Assembly (NCBI RefSeq): GCF_014649835.1
Contig: NZ_BMTU01000001.1
Span: 372,001-436,000 of the forward strand
Direction of reading: 5' to 3'
DNA from: Streptomyces pilosus
GTDB taxonomy: Bacteria; Actinomycetota; Actinomycetes; Streptomycetales; Streptomycetaceae
Length of the DNA stretch: 64,000 bases
Of this stretch, positions 48,036 to 56,119 are shown in pieces. Made by a program: the position numbers and the translations under genes. Below the pieces are notes generated by a model. That model was not told where the DNA came from, ran no database searches, and saw only the letters and a program-made list of their open reading frames with translations. Position 1 is the stretch's first letter, and each line of letters starts with the position of its first letter.

Positions 48036-49259
48036 TCAGGGACGGCCCTCCTCGGCGGCGGACGTGCGGGTCTTGACGGGAAGGATCGCATGGACGCGGA
48101 AACCGCCGCCGTAACGGGGACCGGTGGTGAGGGTGCCGCGCAGGGCGGTGACCCGCTCGCGCATGCCGAGCAGTCCGTGCCCGCCGCCGGGGCTCTGCTG
48201 CCGCTCCCCGTCGCTGCCGTCGTCGATGACCGTGATCTCGATGTGGGGTCCCACGCGGACGACGCTGACCTCGGCCCGCGCCCCGGTACCGGCGTGTTTC
48301 TGCACGTTGGTCAGGGCCTCCTGGACGATCCGGTAGGCGGCCAGGTCGACGGCGGCGGGCAGTTCGGTGCCCTGGTCGGTGCGGGCGACCTCCACCCGCA
48401 GTCCGGCGCTGCGGAAGGTGCCGGCGAGCTCGTCGAGGCGGTCCAGGCCGGGCGCGGGCTCGGTGGGCGCCTCGGGGTCGCCGGACTGGCGCAGCAGGCC
48501 CACGGTGGCGCGCAGCTCGCCCAGTGCGGAACGGCTGGCCTCGCGCACGTGGGCGAGGGCCTCCTTGGCCTGGTCGGGGCGCTTGTCCATGACGTGGGCG
48601 GCGACTCCGGCCTGGACGTTGACCAGGGCGATGTGGTGGGCGACCACGTCGTGCAGGTCGCGGGCGATGCGCAGGCGCTCCTCGGCGACCCGGCGGCGGG
48701 CCTCCTCCTCCCGGGTGCGTTCGGCGCGTTCGGCGCGTTCGCGGATCGCCTGGACGAAGGCGCGGCGGCTGCGCACGGCGTCGCCCGCGGTGGCGCCGAT
48801 GCCGGTCCAGGCGAAGATCGCCAGGTTCTCCTGGGCGTACCAGGGCAGGGGGCCGGCCACCATCGCGGTGCCGGTGAGGACGGTCATGGTGAGCAGGCCG
48901 ACGCGCCAGGTGGTGGGGCGGTCGGTGGCGGAGGCGACGGTGTAGAGGGCGACGACGGCGCACATGACGACGGGGGCGCGGGGGTCCCCGGTGACGGACT
49001 CGGCGACCGAGACACCGCCGGCGAGCGCGAGCACCGTGCGGGGGGCGCGCCGGCGGAAGACGAGCGCGGCGGCGCCGAGCGTCATGAGGAGCAGGCTGAA
49101 CGGGTCGGGGGTGCGCAGTTCCCAGTTGACGCCCTCGGAGTCGTGCGGGTCGACGAAGGAGCCGGCGACCATGCAGACGAGGACGCCGGCCGCCAGGGCC
49201 GCGTCCAGGGCGAAGGGGTGCGCCCTGGCTCGGCACCGGGCGCGTGTCAGGGTGCTCAC
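48036..49259 (-). CDS. NarL-type sensor histidine kinase (HisKA_3)
   Basis: A 407-residue membrane kinase with about five N-terminal helices and almost no external loop, so it likely senses membrane or intracellular signals. The dimerisation/phospho-acceptor box is ERLRIARDLHDVVAHHIALV, after an Arg/Glu coiled coil (RERAERAERTREEEARRR). The ATP-binding domain has QEALTNVQKHA (N box), VIDDGSDGE and GGGHGLLGMRERV (G boxes). This is the class that pairs with the NarL-type regulator directly downstream. Confidence 0.92.
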   Translation of the reverse strand: MSTLTRARCRARAHPFALDAALAAGVLVCMVAGSFVDPHDSEGVNWELRTPDPFSLLLMTLGAAALVFRRRAPRTVLALAGGVSVAESVTGDPRAPVVMCAVVALYTVASATDRPTTWRVGLLTMTVLTGTAMVAGPLPWYAQENLAIFAWTGIGATAGDAVRSRRAFVQAIRERAERAERTREEEARRRVAEERLRIARDLHDVVAHHIALVNVQAGVAAHVMDKRPDQAKEALAHVREASRSALGELRATVGLLRQSGDPEAPTEPAPGLDRLDELAGTFRSAGLRVEVARTDQGTELPAAVDLAAYRIVQEALTNVQKHAGTGARAEVSVVRVGPHIEITVIDDGSDGERQQSPGGGHGLLGMRERVTALRGTLTTGPRYGGGFRVHAILPVKTRTSAAEEGRP

Positions 49260-49332
49260 GGCTGTCCACGGTAGCCGGGCGGTGCCGCCCGGGATCCGTG
49301 CGCCCGGGCGGCCCGGCGGTGCCGCGTGATCG

Positions 49333-49614
49333 TCAGGGGCCCGGGATGAGGCCGTCGTCGCTGAGCAGTTCCCTGACCTCCTCCAGGGTCGCCTCCGGCG
49401 ACGGCAGGATCAGGTCGGAGGGTTCCAGTGCGTCGTCGGGCAGGGGCTCGCCGAGTTCGTGGACCTTGGCCAGCAGGGCCTTCAGGGTCGCGCGGAAGCC
49501 GGGACCGTCGCCGTTCTCCATCTCGGCGAGCAGTTCCTCGTCCAGCGCGTCCAGCTCGGCGAGCCGGCTCTCCGCCAGCCTCACCTGCCCCTCTCCCATG
49601 ATCCGTACGATCAT
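49333..49614 (-). CDS. pspAA: PspA-associated protein PspAA
   Basis: A 93-residue acidic protein that is found next to pspA in actinobacteria: MIVRIMGEGQVRLAESRLAELDALDEEL at its N-terminus (in part) and LPDDALEPSDLILPSPEATLEEV later. It probably binds PspA in the envelope-stress response. It follows pspA by 20 bases on the same strand, so the two form an operon. No membrane segment is present. Confidence 0.85.
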   Translation of the reverse strand: MIVRIMGEGQVRLAESRLAELDALDEELLAEMENGDGPGFRATLKALLAKVHELGEPLPDDALEPSDLILPSPEATLEEVRELLSDDGLIPGP

Positions 49615-49634
49615 GTCGCCCTCCTCGGCGCGGG

Positions 49635-50435
49635 CTACTGCTTGTCGAAGCGCGGAGTGTCCTGCGGCTGCTGCTGGGACTGCGTCTGGCCCTGGCCCTG
49701 GCTGCCCTCGATGGCCTGCCGGTCGCCGCTGCCGCCGGCCAGTTCCGCCTTCATGCGCTGCAGTTCCAGCTCCACGTCCGTACCGCCGGAGAGGCGGTCC
49801 AGCTCGGCCTGGATGTCGTCCTTGTGCATGCCGGACTGGTCGTCGAGGGCGCCGGAGGCGAGCAGTTCGTCGATCGCGCCGGCCCTCGCCTGGAGCTGGG
49901 CGGTCTTGTCCTCGGCCCGCTGGATCGCCAGGCCGACGTCGCCCATCTCCTCGGAGATGCCGGAGAAGGCCTCGCCGATGCGGGTCTGTGCCTGGGCGGC
50001 GGTGTAGGTGGCCTTGATGGTCTCCTTCTTGGTGCGGAAGGCGTCCACCTTGGCCTGGAGGCGCTGGGCGGCGAGGGTGAGCTTCTCCTCCTCGCCCTGG
50101 AGCGTGGCGTGCTGCGTCTCCAGGTCCGTCACCTGCTGCTGGAGCGCGGCGCGGCGGGAGAGCGCCTCGCGCGCCAGGTCCTCGCGGCCCAGCGCGAGCG
50201 CCTTGCGGCCCTGGTCCTCCAGCTTGCCCGACTGGGACTGGAGCTGGTTGAGCTGGAGCTCCAGCCGCTTGCGGGAGGTCGCCACGTCGGCGACGCCGCG
50301 GCGGACCTTCTGGAGCAGCTCGAGCTGCTTCTGGTACGAGTAATCGAGGGTTTCGCGCGGGTCCTCGGCCCGGTCAAGGGCCTTGTTCGCCTTCGCGCGG
50401 AAGATCATCCCCATACGCTTCATGACACCGCTCAT
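49635..50435 (-). CDS. pspA: phage-shock protein PspA/IM30
   Basis: A 266-residue membrane-stabilising coiled-coil protein of the ESCRT-III-like PspA/IM30/Vipp1 family. The amphipathic start (MSGVMKRMGMIFRAKANKALDRAEDP) binds membranes. A long helical hairpin follows with QKQLELLQKVRRGVADVATSRKRLE and further heptads to residue ~215, then a Gln/Gly/Ser-rich tail (QGQGQTQSQQQPQ). The ATG at 50435 is the conserved family start; an in-frame extension upstream is not conserved. The S. coelicolor orthologue is SCO2168. It responds to envelope stress in related species. Confidence 0.93.
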   Translation of the reverse strand: MSGVMKRMGMIFRAKANKALDRAEDPRETLDYSYQKQLELLQKVRRGVADVATSRKRLELQLNQLQSQSGKLEDQGRKALALGREDLAREALSRRAALQQQVTDLETQHATLQGEEEKLTLAAQRLQAKVDAFRTKKETIKATYTAAQAQTRIGEAFSGISEEMGDVGLAIQRAEDKTAQLQARAGAIDELLASGALDDQSGMHKDDIQAELDRLSGGTDVELELQRMKAELAGGSGDRQAIEGSQGQGQTQSQQQPQDTPRFDKQ

Positions 50436-50729
50436 GGGCTTCGCGCGCCCCCTTCTGACGTCCAGCTCCAGCGACTGCAACAGAACCCACAGTACGGGCC
50501 CTGCCTCCATTACCGCACTGTTCGGGGACGGATGCGCTCATCCCCAAGGACGACTGCGTATCCTCCCGGTCCGGCGTAGGGAGTAGGTGGTTCCCGGGGT
50601 ACGGTCCGCTGGGGCCGTCCCGGGGAGCCGCACTACGTCCCCTCCTGTCCTTTTGGAGACGTCCGGTGTTGCCGGATCGTTCCCCACCGGGCTGGGGTCC
50701 AACCCCGGGACCCCGTACCCTTGGGTTTT

Positions 50730-51329
50730 GTGTTCCGTAGCCGTGCCAAGGAAGAGAAGGCATCCGTCGCCGACAAGGCGACGTTGACCGACTCCAAGCA
50801 GACCCGTCACCCGGAGGCCCCCAAGGGCCGCCCCACACCCAAGCGCAGTGCGGCCCAGTCGCAGCGCCGCAGCGTGGCCAACACGTCGATGACGCGCAAG
50901 GATGCCGCCAAGCGGCAGCGCGAGGAGCGCCGTGCCGCGCTGGAGCGTCAGCGCCAGGCGCTGGCCAGCGGCGACGAGCGCTACCTGCCCGTGCGCGACA
51001 AGGGGCCGGTGCGCCGGTTCGCCCGCGACTACGTGGACTCCCGGTTCAACATCGCGGAGTACTTCCTGCCGATGGCCGTGATCATCCTCGTGATGAGCGT
51101 GATCCAGGTGCCCCAGCTGCAGAACGCGGCCCTGCTGCTGTGGCTCGTGGTCATCGTGATGATCGTGCTCGACTCGATCGTGACCGGGTTCCGGCTGAAG
51201 AAGCGGCTCGCCGAGCGCTTCCCGGACGACAGCAGGCGCGGCGCGGTCGCCTACGCCCTGATGCGCACGCTCCAGATGCGCCGGCTGCGGCTGCCCAAGC
51301 CCCAGGTCAAGCGCGGGGAGCGGCCCTGA
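50730..51329 (+). CDS. DUF3043 membrane protein
   Basis: A 199-residue protein of the actinobacterial DUF3043 family. It has a basic, Arg/Lys/Gln-rich N-terminal half (FRSRAKEEKASVADKATL, then RKDAAKRQREERRAALERQR), the conserved ARDYVDSRFNIAEYFLP motif, two membrane helices (AVIILVMSVIQVPQL and LLLWLVVIVMIVLDSIV) and a basic tail (MRTLQMRRLRLPKPQVKRG). The GTG at 50730 follows only a weak ribosome site; a TTG three codons earlier is possible. Function is unknown. It is divergent from pspA, with 294 bases between. Confidence 0.88.
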   Translation: MFRSRAKEEKASVADKATLTDSKQTRHPEAPKGRPTPKRSAAQSQRRSVANTSMTRKDAAKRQREERRAALERQRQALASGDERYLPVRDKGPVRRFARDYVDSRFNIAEYFLPMAVIILVMSVIQVPQLQNAALLLWLVVIVMIVLDSIVTGFRLKKRLAERFPDDSRRGAVAYALMRTLQMRRLRLPKPQVKRGERP

Positions 51330-52075
51330 GCACCACGCCGTTCGCCGGCGCACCCGGCCGGTTGAGCGGGCCCGGCGGTCTGCGGGACGTCGTCCGGCAG
51401 GAGCTGGTGGCCCGTCAGCTGGAGGAGCAGATAGTCGGGCGCTTCCCGGTCGGACGACGGCTGAGGGTGCTGGACGTGGGCATGGGCCGGGGTGCGCAGG
51501 CGCTCCGGCTGGCCCGGGCCGGTCACCACGTGACCGGGGTGGAGCACGACGCGGCGATGATCTCCGCCGCGCGGGAGGCGCTCGCGGGGCAGCCCGAGGG
51601 CATCCGGGAGCGGATGCGGATCGTGGAGGGGCGGGCCGGGGACACCGGGGTGCACTTCCTGCCGGGCAGCTTCGACGTGGTGCTGTGTCATGGCGTGCTC
51701 ATGTACGTGGAGGAGCCGGACGCGCTGCTGGCGGGGGTGGCCCGGATGCTGGCGCCCGGAGGGCTGCTGTCGCTGCTGGTGCGCAACGGCGACGCGCCGG
51801 CGATGCGGGCGGGACTGTCCGGTGACTGGACCGGGGCACTGACCGCCTTCGGCGCGACGTCGTACGGGCTGAAGTGGCTGACGTCGACGCTCGCGGGGAT
51901 CGGGGCGCCGTTGCACACGTGGTACGGGGTGCGGGTCTTCACGGACACGGTGGCGGACGACGCGTGCCCGCCGGCCGGCCTGGACGCGCTGCTCGCGGTC
52001 GAGGACCGGGCCGGGCGCACGGACCCCTATCGCGGGGTCGCCTCTCTGCTGCACCTGTGCGGCGTCCGGGGCTGA
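51326..52075 (+). CDS. SAM-dependent methyltransferase, probable CTG start
   Basis: A class I methyltransferase of up to 249 residues. SAM motif I is LRVLDVGMGRGAQALRLA, the acidic loop is VTGVEHDAAM, motif II is FDVVLCHGVLMYVEEPDALL, and motif III is LAPGGLLSLLVRNGD. The region resembles tRNA uridine cmo5-type or CmoA/Bud23-like enzymes, but the substrate is not assignable. No ATG or GTG begins near the expected N-terminus. CTG at 51326, with GGGGAG six bases upstream and overlapping the DUF3043 stop (CTGA), is the best supported start; TTG at 51362 is the alternative. It is translationally coupled to the gene before it. Confidence 0.82.
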   Translation: MSTTPFAGAPGRLSGPGGLRDVVRQELVARQLEEQIVGRFPVGRRLRVLDVGMGRGAQALRLARAGHHVTGVEHDAAMISAAREALAGQPEGIRERMRIVEGRAGDTGVHFLPGSFDVVLCHGVLMYVEEPDALLAGVARMLAPGGLLSLLVRNGDAPAMRAGLSGDWTGALTAFGATSYGLKWLTSTLAGIGAPLHTWYGVRVFTDTVADDACPPAGLDALLAVEDRAGRTDPYRGVASLLHLCGVRG

Positions 52076-52151
52076 GCCCGGGGGCTGCCGCCGGGTCTCT
52101 TCCGCCGCCCTCCCGTCCCCGGGGGCCGGGCCCCCGGACCCCCTTGGCGCC

Positions 52152-52182
52152 GTTTCCCGCGCCCCCGAAGGGCGCGGGAAAC
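52152..52182. terminator. terminator between methyltransferase and the small conserved gene
   Basis: Thirteen-base perfect arms GTTTCCCGCGCCC / GGGCGCGGGAAAC with a CCGAA loop. Just upstream lies a further GC-rich stem (CCGGGGGCC region, 52116-52136). It separates two convergent genes. Confidence 0.75.
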
Positions 52183-52204
52183 CACGCGAGCGAACCCTGG
52201 GGGC

Positions 52205-52441
52205 TCAGGCCTCCTCCGGCTCCGCTTCCGGTTCCGTTTCCGCGTGGAGGCTCATCGGGCCGTAGATCTCGGTGGTGTCCTCCAGCAGCCGCACCTGGTC
52301 GGCGCCACCCTCCGCGAGGGCCTTCCAGTTCTCCCCGATCCAGGACTCGGCGTCCCCCTGTGTGGGGAACTCCTCCGGCGGCACCGCGGGCTCGACCTGC
52401 GTCCCGTCGGTCTTCTCGAACCGCCACGTCCATGCCGCCAT
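52205..52441 (-). CDS. small conserved actinobacterial protein
   Basis: A 78-residue acidic protein (MAAWTWRFEKTDGTQVEP...) with a folded core (GDAESWIGENWKALAEGGADQVRLLED) and an Ala/Glu tail (AETEPEAEPEEA). GGGAGG lies seven bases before the ATG at 52441, a strong site that fixes the start. Function is unknown, with no nucleic-acid or membrane motif. It is divergent from the cobU fusion gene. Confidence 0.75.
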   Translation of the reverse strand: MAAWTWRFEKTDGTQVEPAVPPEEFPTQGDAESWIGENWKALAEGGADQVRLLEDTTEIYGPMSLHAETEPEAEPEEA

Positions 52442-52568
52442 GTACGCCTCCCATGGGTGTGAGCACGCTGAGCACACTGTCACGACAGGAGCCGGATCCC
52501 GGTCCGGCTCCTGCCCGGAAGCCTAGTCGGACGCGCAGCGGCCGTGGGGACAGGAGAAGATCGGGTCC

Positions 52569-53768
52569 GTGGAACTGACTCTGCTCGGCACCGGTGCCCC
52601 CGCGGGACTGCCCCGCCCCGACTGTCCCTGCGCCGCGTGCGCCTCGGCCCTCGGCGCGGACGCGCGGGCGGCCACCTCGCTGCTCGTGGACGGGGCACTG
52701 CTGCTCGACCTGACGCCGGGCGCGGCGTTCGCGGCCGCCCGCGCGGGCCGTTCGCTGGGCGGCGTGCGCCAGGTGCTGCTGTCGCATCCGCACGACGGCC
52801 CCCCGGTGGAGGTGCCGGCCGGACTGCCGCAGCCGGGACGGGTCCCGGACGGGCGGGAGTTGGCACTGCTGACGGGCCATCGGGTGCGGGCGGTGGCGCT
52901 GGACGCGCCCGGGACCGGGTACGCGGTGACCGGCCCGGACGGGCAGCGGCTGCTGTACCTGCCGCCGGGCGGGGCGCCGGCCGGTCTTGAGGAGCCGGCC
53001 CCGGCGTACGCGATGGTGCTGCTGGACGTGGTGGGGCGGCCGGACGCGCTGGCCCGGCTGCGGGAGGTGGGCGCGGTCGGCCCCACCACGGACGTCGTCG
53101 CCGTCCACCTGGACCACGACGTGCCGCCGGGAGGCGAGGTGCGGCGCCGGCTCGCGGCGGCCGGGGCCCGCGCCGTACCGGACGGGACCACGCTGGAGGT
53201 CGGCGCGTACGAGGACGTGCCCGACGTGCCGCGCCGGACGCTGGTGCTGGGCGGGGCGCGTTCGGGCAAGTCGGTGGAGGCCGAGCGGCGGCTGGAGGCG
53301 TTCCCCGAGGTGCTGTACGTGGCGACCGGCGGGTCGCGGGGCGGGGACACCGAGTGGGCGGTGCGGGTGTCGGCGCACCAGGAGCGGCGGCCGGGGTCCT
53401 GGCGGACCGTGGAGACCTGCGACCTGGTGCCGCTGCTGACGGAGGACGGGCCTCCGCTGCTGGTGGACTGCCTGTCGCTGTGGCTGACGGACGCGATGGA
53501 CGCCGTCGGGGCGTGGGACGACGCGGAGTGGGCGGACGGCGGGGAGCGGGCGCTGCGGGAGCGGGTGCGGGCGCTGACGGAGGCGGTGCGGGGGACCCGC
53601 CGGACGGTGGTCGCCGTGTCCAACGAGGTGGGCTCGGGCATCGTGCCCGCCACCCCGTCCGGCCGCCGTTACCGTGACGAACTGGGCCGGCTGAACGCGG
53701 CGTTCGCGCAGGAATGCGAACAGGTGCTGCTGGTGGTGGCGGGGCAGGCGGTCGTGCTGCGCGGCTGA
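52569..53768 (+). CDS. cobU: CobU/CobP fused to a degenerate PhnP-like metallo-hydrolase domain
   Basis: A 399-residue fusion. From ~residue 224 it is a bifunctional adenosylcobinamide kinase / adenosylcobinamide-phosphate guanylyltransferase: P-loop LVLGGARSGKSVEAE, guanylyl His in VSAHQERRPGSWRTVE, LLVDCLSLWLT and VSNEVGSGIVPATPSGRRYRDELG. Residues 1-~215 start ELTLLGTGAPAGLPRPDCPCAACASAL, the PhnP-type metallo-beta-lactamase start with its Cys site. The HxHxDH active-site motif is reduced to SHPHDG and the domain is short. The kinase half should be active in cobalamin assembly; the front half is probably non-catalytic. The GTG at 52569 is used. Confidence 0.88.
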   Translation: MELTLLGTGAPAGLPRPDCPCAACASALGADARAATSLLVDGALLLDLTPGAAFAAARAGRSLGGVRQVLLSHPHDGPPVEVPAGLPQPGRVPDGRELALLTGHRVRAVALDAPGTGYAVTGPDGQRLLYLPPGGAPAGLEEPAPAYAMVLLDVVGRPDALARLREVGAVGPTTDVVAVHLDHDVPPGGEVRRRLAAAGARAVPDGTTLEVGAYEDVPDVPRRTLVLGGARSGKSVEAERRLEAFPEVLYVATGGSRGGDTEWAVRVSAHQERRPGSWRTVETCDLVPLLTEDGPPLLVDCLSLWLTDAMDAVGAWDDAEWADGGERALRERVRALTEAVRGTRRTVVAVSNEVGSGIVPATPSGRRYRDELGRLNAAFAQECEQVLLVVAGQAVVLRG

Positions 53769-53774
53769 CCCGGC

Positions 53775-54824
53775 TCAGGGTCCCGGTTTCCGGGCGATGA
53801 CGCGGTAGGCGTTGGCGAACGGGGTGTGGCGCAGCAGGGGCGCGAGGGCCAGGTCGGCTGCCGCGGCGGCGACCACCAGCGGGGTGCCCGCGCACAGCAG
53901 CACGGCGCGCAGCCGCCGCTGGAGGGGGGTCGGCGGGATGGCCCGCCAGGGGGTGTCCGGGGCGGGCAGCGCGTGGGAGAGGGCGAGGGCGGCCAGGCCC
54001 GCGAGGTCGTGCGGGACGTGCGCGGCGCGGTGTCCGCCGGTGACGAGCGTGCAGCCGCGCTCCTCCAGCGCCGCGCGGAGGTTGCGCCGGGGCATCAGGT
54101 GCAGCCGGCGGGGCTGGTCGTAGGGCAGCCACCAGCGGCCGAACAGCGCGGCGAACACGCAGCGCGGGTCCAGGGTCTCGATGAGGAGGTGGCCGCCGGG
54201 GCGCAGGGCGTCCAGGGCCGCGTGGAGCTCCGCACGGGGATCGGTGGTGTGTTCCAGGTGGTGCAGCAGGCTCACGACGTCGTACCGGCCGGCCAGGCGG
54301 GCCCCGACCGCGGGGTCGGTCAGCGACCCGATGTGGGCCTCCTCGACCCGGCCGAGCGCGCGGGCCTGCTCCACGCGCGCGGTGAGGTCGGTGCCGTCGA
54401 AGGCGGTGTACGGGAAGTACTCCCGCGCGCTCTGCGGGAAGCGGGCGAGACCGGTGCCGACGTCCAGCCAGCTCTCCGGTTCACCGAAGGGGAGCATCGC
54501 GCGGGCGGCGGCACGGCGACGGTGCCGCGCGGAGTGCAGGGCCAGGACGCGTTCGGTGGCGGGGTCGCGGGGGGCGCCGCGCACGGCCCGCCGGTAGAAG
54601 GCGAGGCCCTCGGCGGTGAGCCGGGGGTTCTGGAAGGTGTGGCCGCAGTCCCGGCACTCGTCGACGGTGAACAGGCCGGGCCGGTGCCGGCGCAGGTCGC
54701 CGGTTCTCAGCCGGTTGCGCAGCCGCGCGGAGCCGCACCAGGGGCAGTCCCCGCGGCGCGGCTCGTGCACCCGCGCGGAGCCGTGCGGAACGGGGATCGC
54801 GGCATCTGGGGTGGGCGCGGACAT
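53775..54824 (-). CDS. zinc-ribbon class I SAM methyltransferase
   Basis: A 349-residue protein. An N-terminal zinc-ribbon-like part (CPWCGSARL and DECRDCGHTFQNPRLT) is followed by a Rossmann methyltransferase with ESWLDVGTGLARFPQSA (SAM motif I variant), YDVVSLLHHLEHTTDPRAELH, ALRPGGHLLIETLDP, and a hydrophobic C-terminus (VLLCAGTPLVVAAAAADLALAPLL) that may touch the membrane. Layout resembles methyltransferases of polyprenoid or sugar metabolism. ATG 54824 is chosen because it directly precedes the ribbon. It converges on the cobU fusion; stops are seven bases apart. Confidence 0.8.
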   Translation of the reverse strand: MSAPTPDAAIPVPHGSARVHEPRRGDCPWCGSARLRNRLRTGDLRRHRPGLFTVDECRDCGHTFQNPRLTAEGLAFYRRAVRGAPRDPATERVLALHSARHRRRAAARAMLPFGEPESWLDVGTGLARFPQSAREYFPYTAFDGTDLTARVEQARALGRVEEAHIGSLTDPAVGARLAGRYDVVSLLHHLEHTTDPRAELHAALDALRPGGHLLIETLDPRCVFAALFGRWWLPYDQPRRLHLMPRRNLRAALEERGCTLVTGGHRAAHVPHDLAGLAALALSHALPAPDTPWRAIPPTPLQRRLRAVLLCAGTPLVVAAAAADLALAPLLRHTPFANAYRVIARKPGP

Positions 54825-55050
54825 GGGCGGCTCCCTGCGTGCGGGCGTACGGCGCGGAGGTGGGGGACGTACCGGACGGGCGGGGCGGACAGCACGTGAC
54901 AGCCCTTGTCCGGCGATACCTGGCAAAACGTTACGGACGGGGAGGCGTTCCGGGGTGGAACGGCGCCGGGGCGGCGTGGTGCCGGCGAGATCGCGCGCGG
55001 GGCCGGACGGCGCGCCGTGCTGTTCGACCGGGGCCGGTACTGTTCGGCGA

Positions 55051-56097
55051 ATGAGCTCGCTTAATCTCGACGACTTCACCGATCTGATCGAGCGTCCGGA
55101 CGGCGGGGTGCGCCGTGACGCGGAGGCGCGCCGGGAGCGCCAGGTCGTGCCGCCCGGATCGCTGGGCCGGTTCGACGACCTCGGTGAGTGGCTGGCGGCG
55201 GCACAGTCCGCGGTGCCGGTGCGGCCGGTCGAACGGCCGCGCGTGGTGCTGTTCGCCGGCGATCACGGCATCGCCGGGCTCGACGTCTCCGCGCGGGCCG
55301 CGGGCAGCGCCGTGGAGCTGGTGCGCGAGGTGCTGGACGGCGGCCGCCCGGTGTCCGTGCTGGCGCGGCGGCTCGGGGTGCCGGTGCGGGTGGTCGACAT
55401 GGCCCTGGACTGCGACCCCGGGGAGCTGCCCGAGGACGTCGTGCGGCACCGGGTGCGCCGGGGCAGCGGGCGGATCGACATCGAGGACGCGCTGACCCAG
55501 GAGGAGGCCGAGGCGGCGTTCCGCGCGGGGATGGCCGTGGCCGACGAGGAGGCCGACTCCGGTACGGACGTGGTGGTGCTCGGCGACGTGAGCGTGGGCG
55601 GCACCACGGCGGCGGGCGTGCTGGTGGCCGCGCTGTGCGGGACGGACGCGTCGGTGGTGACCGGGCGCGGCGGGCTGGCGATCGACGACCTGGCGTGGAT
55701 GCGCAAGTGTGCGGCGATCCGTGACGCGCTGCGGCGGGCGCGGCCGGTGCTGGGCGATCAGTTGCGGCTGCTGGCGGCGGTGGGCGGGGCCGACCTGACC
55801 GCGATGACGGGGTTCCTGTTGCAGTCGGCGGTGCGGAAGATGCCGGTGGTGCTGGACGGGGTGGTCACGGCGGCGTGTGCGCTGGTGGCGCAGCGGGTGG
55901 CGTTCCGGGCGCCGGACTGGTGGCTGGCCTCGCACGCGAGCGGGGAGCCGGGGCAGGCGAAGGCCCTGGACCGGATGGCGCTGGAACCGCTGCTGTCGCA
56001 CGGGGTGCGGGTCGGCGAGGGCACCGGCGGCCTCCTGGCGCTCCCCCTCGTCCAGGCGGCGGCGGCCCTGTCGGCGGAGCTGCCGGAACGCGAGTGA
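55051..56097 (+). CDS. cobT: nicotinate-nucleotide-dimethylbenzimidazole phosphoribosyltransferase
   Basis: Makes alpha-ribazole phosphate, the lower ligand precursor of cobalamin, from dimethylbenzimidazole and nicotinate mononucleotide. The 348-residue product has VVPPGSLGRFDDL near residue 33, FAGDHGIAG (75-83 region), DVSVGGTTAAGVL, the Glu-containing VRVGEGTGGLLALPLV at the C-terminus and DGVVTAACALVAQR. ATG 55051 is the start, with only a weak ribosome site. With cobU and cobS it completes the late lower-ligand steps. No cobalamin riboswitch is seen before it. Confidence 0.94.
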   Translation: MSSLNLDDFTDLIERPDGGVRRDAEARRERQVVPPGSLGRFDDLGEWLAAAQSAVPVRPVERPRVVLFAGDHGIAGLDVSARAAGSAVELVREVLDGGRPVSVLARRLGVPVRVVDMALDCDPGELPEDVVRHRVRRGSGRIDIEDALTQEEAEAAFRAGMAVADEEADSGTDVVVLGDVSVGGTTAAGVLVAALCGTDASVVTGRGGLAIDDLAWMRKCAAIRDALRRARPVLGDQLRLLAAVGGADLTAMTGFLLQSAVRKMPVVLDGVVTAACALVAQRVAFRAPDWWLASHASGEPGQAKALDRMALEPLLSHGVRVGEGTGGLLALPLVQAAAALSAELPERE

Positions 56098-56119
56098 CCC
56101 CGGCACGCGGGCGCCGGCC

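Noticed and set aside
52442-55050. Cobalamin riboswitch near cobU or cobT
   Set aside because: No B12-box-like segment or suitable leader length was seen before either gene, and cobT has little upstream space.
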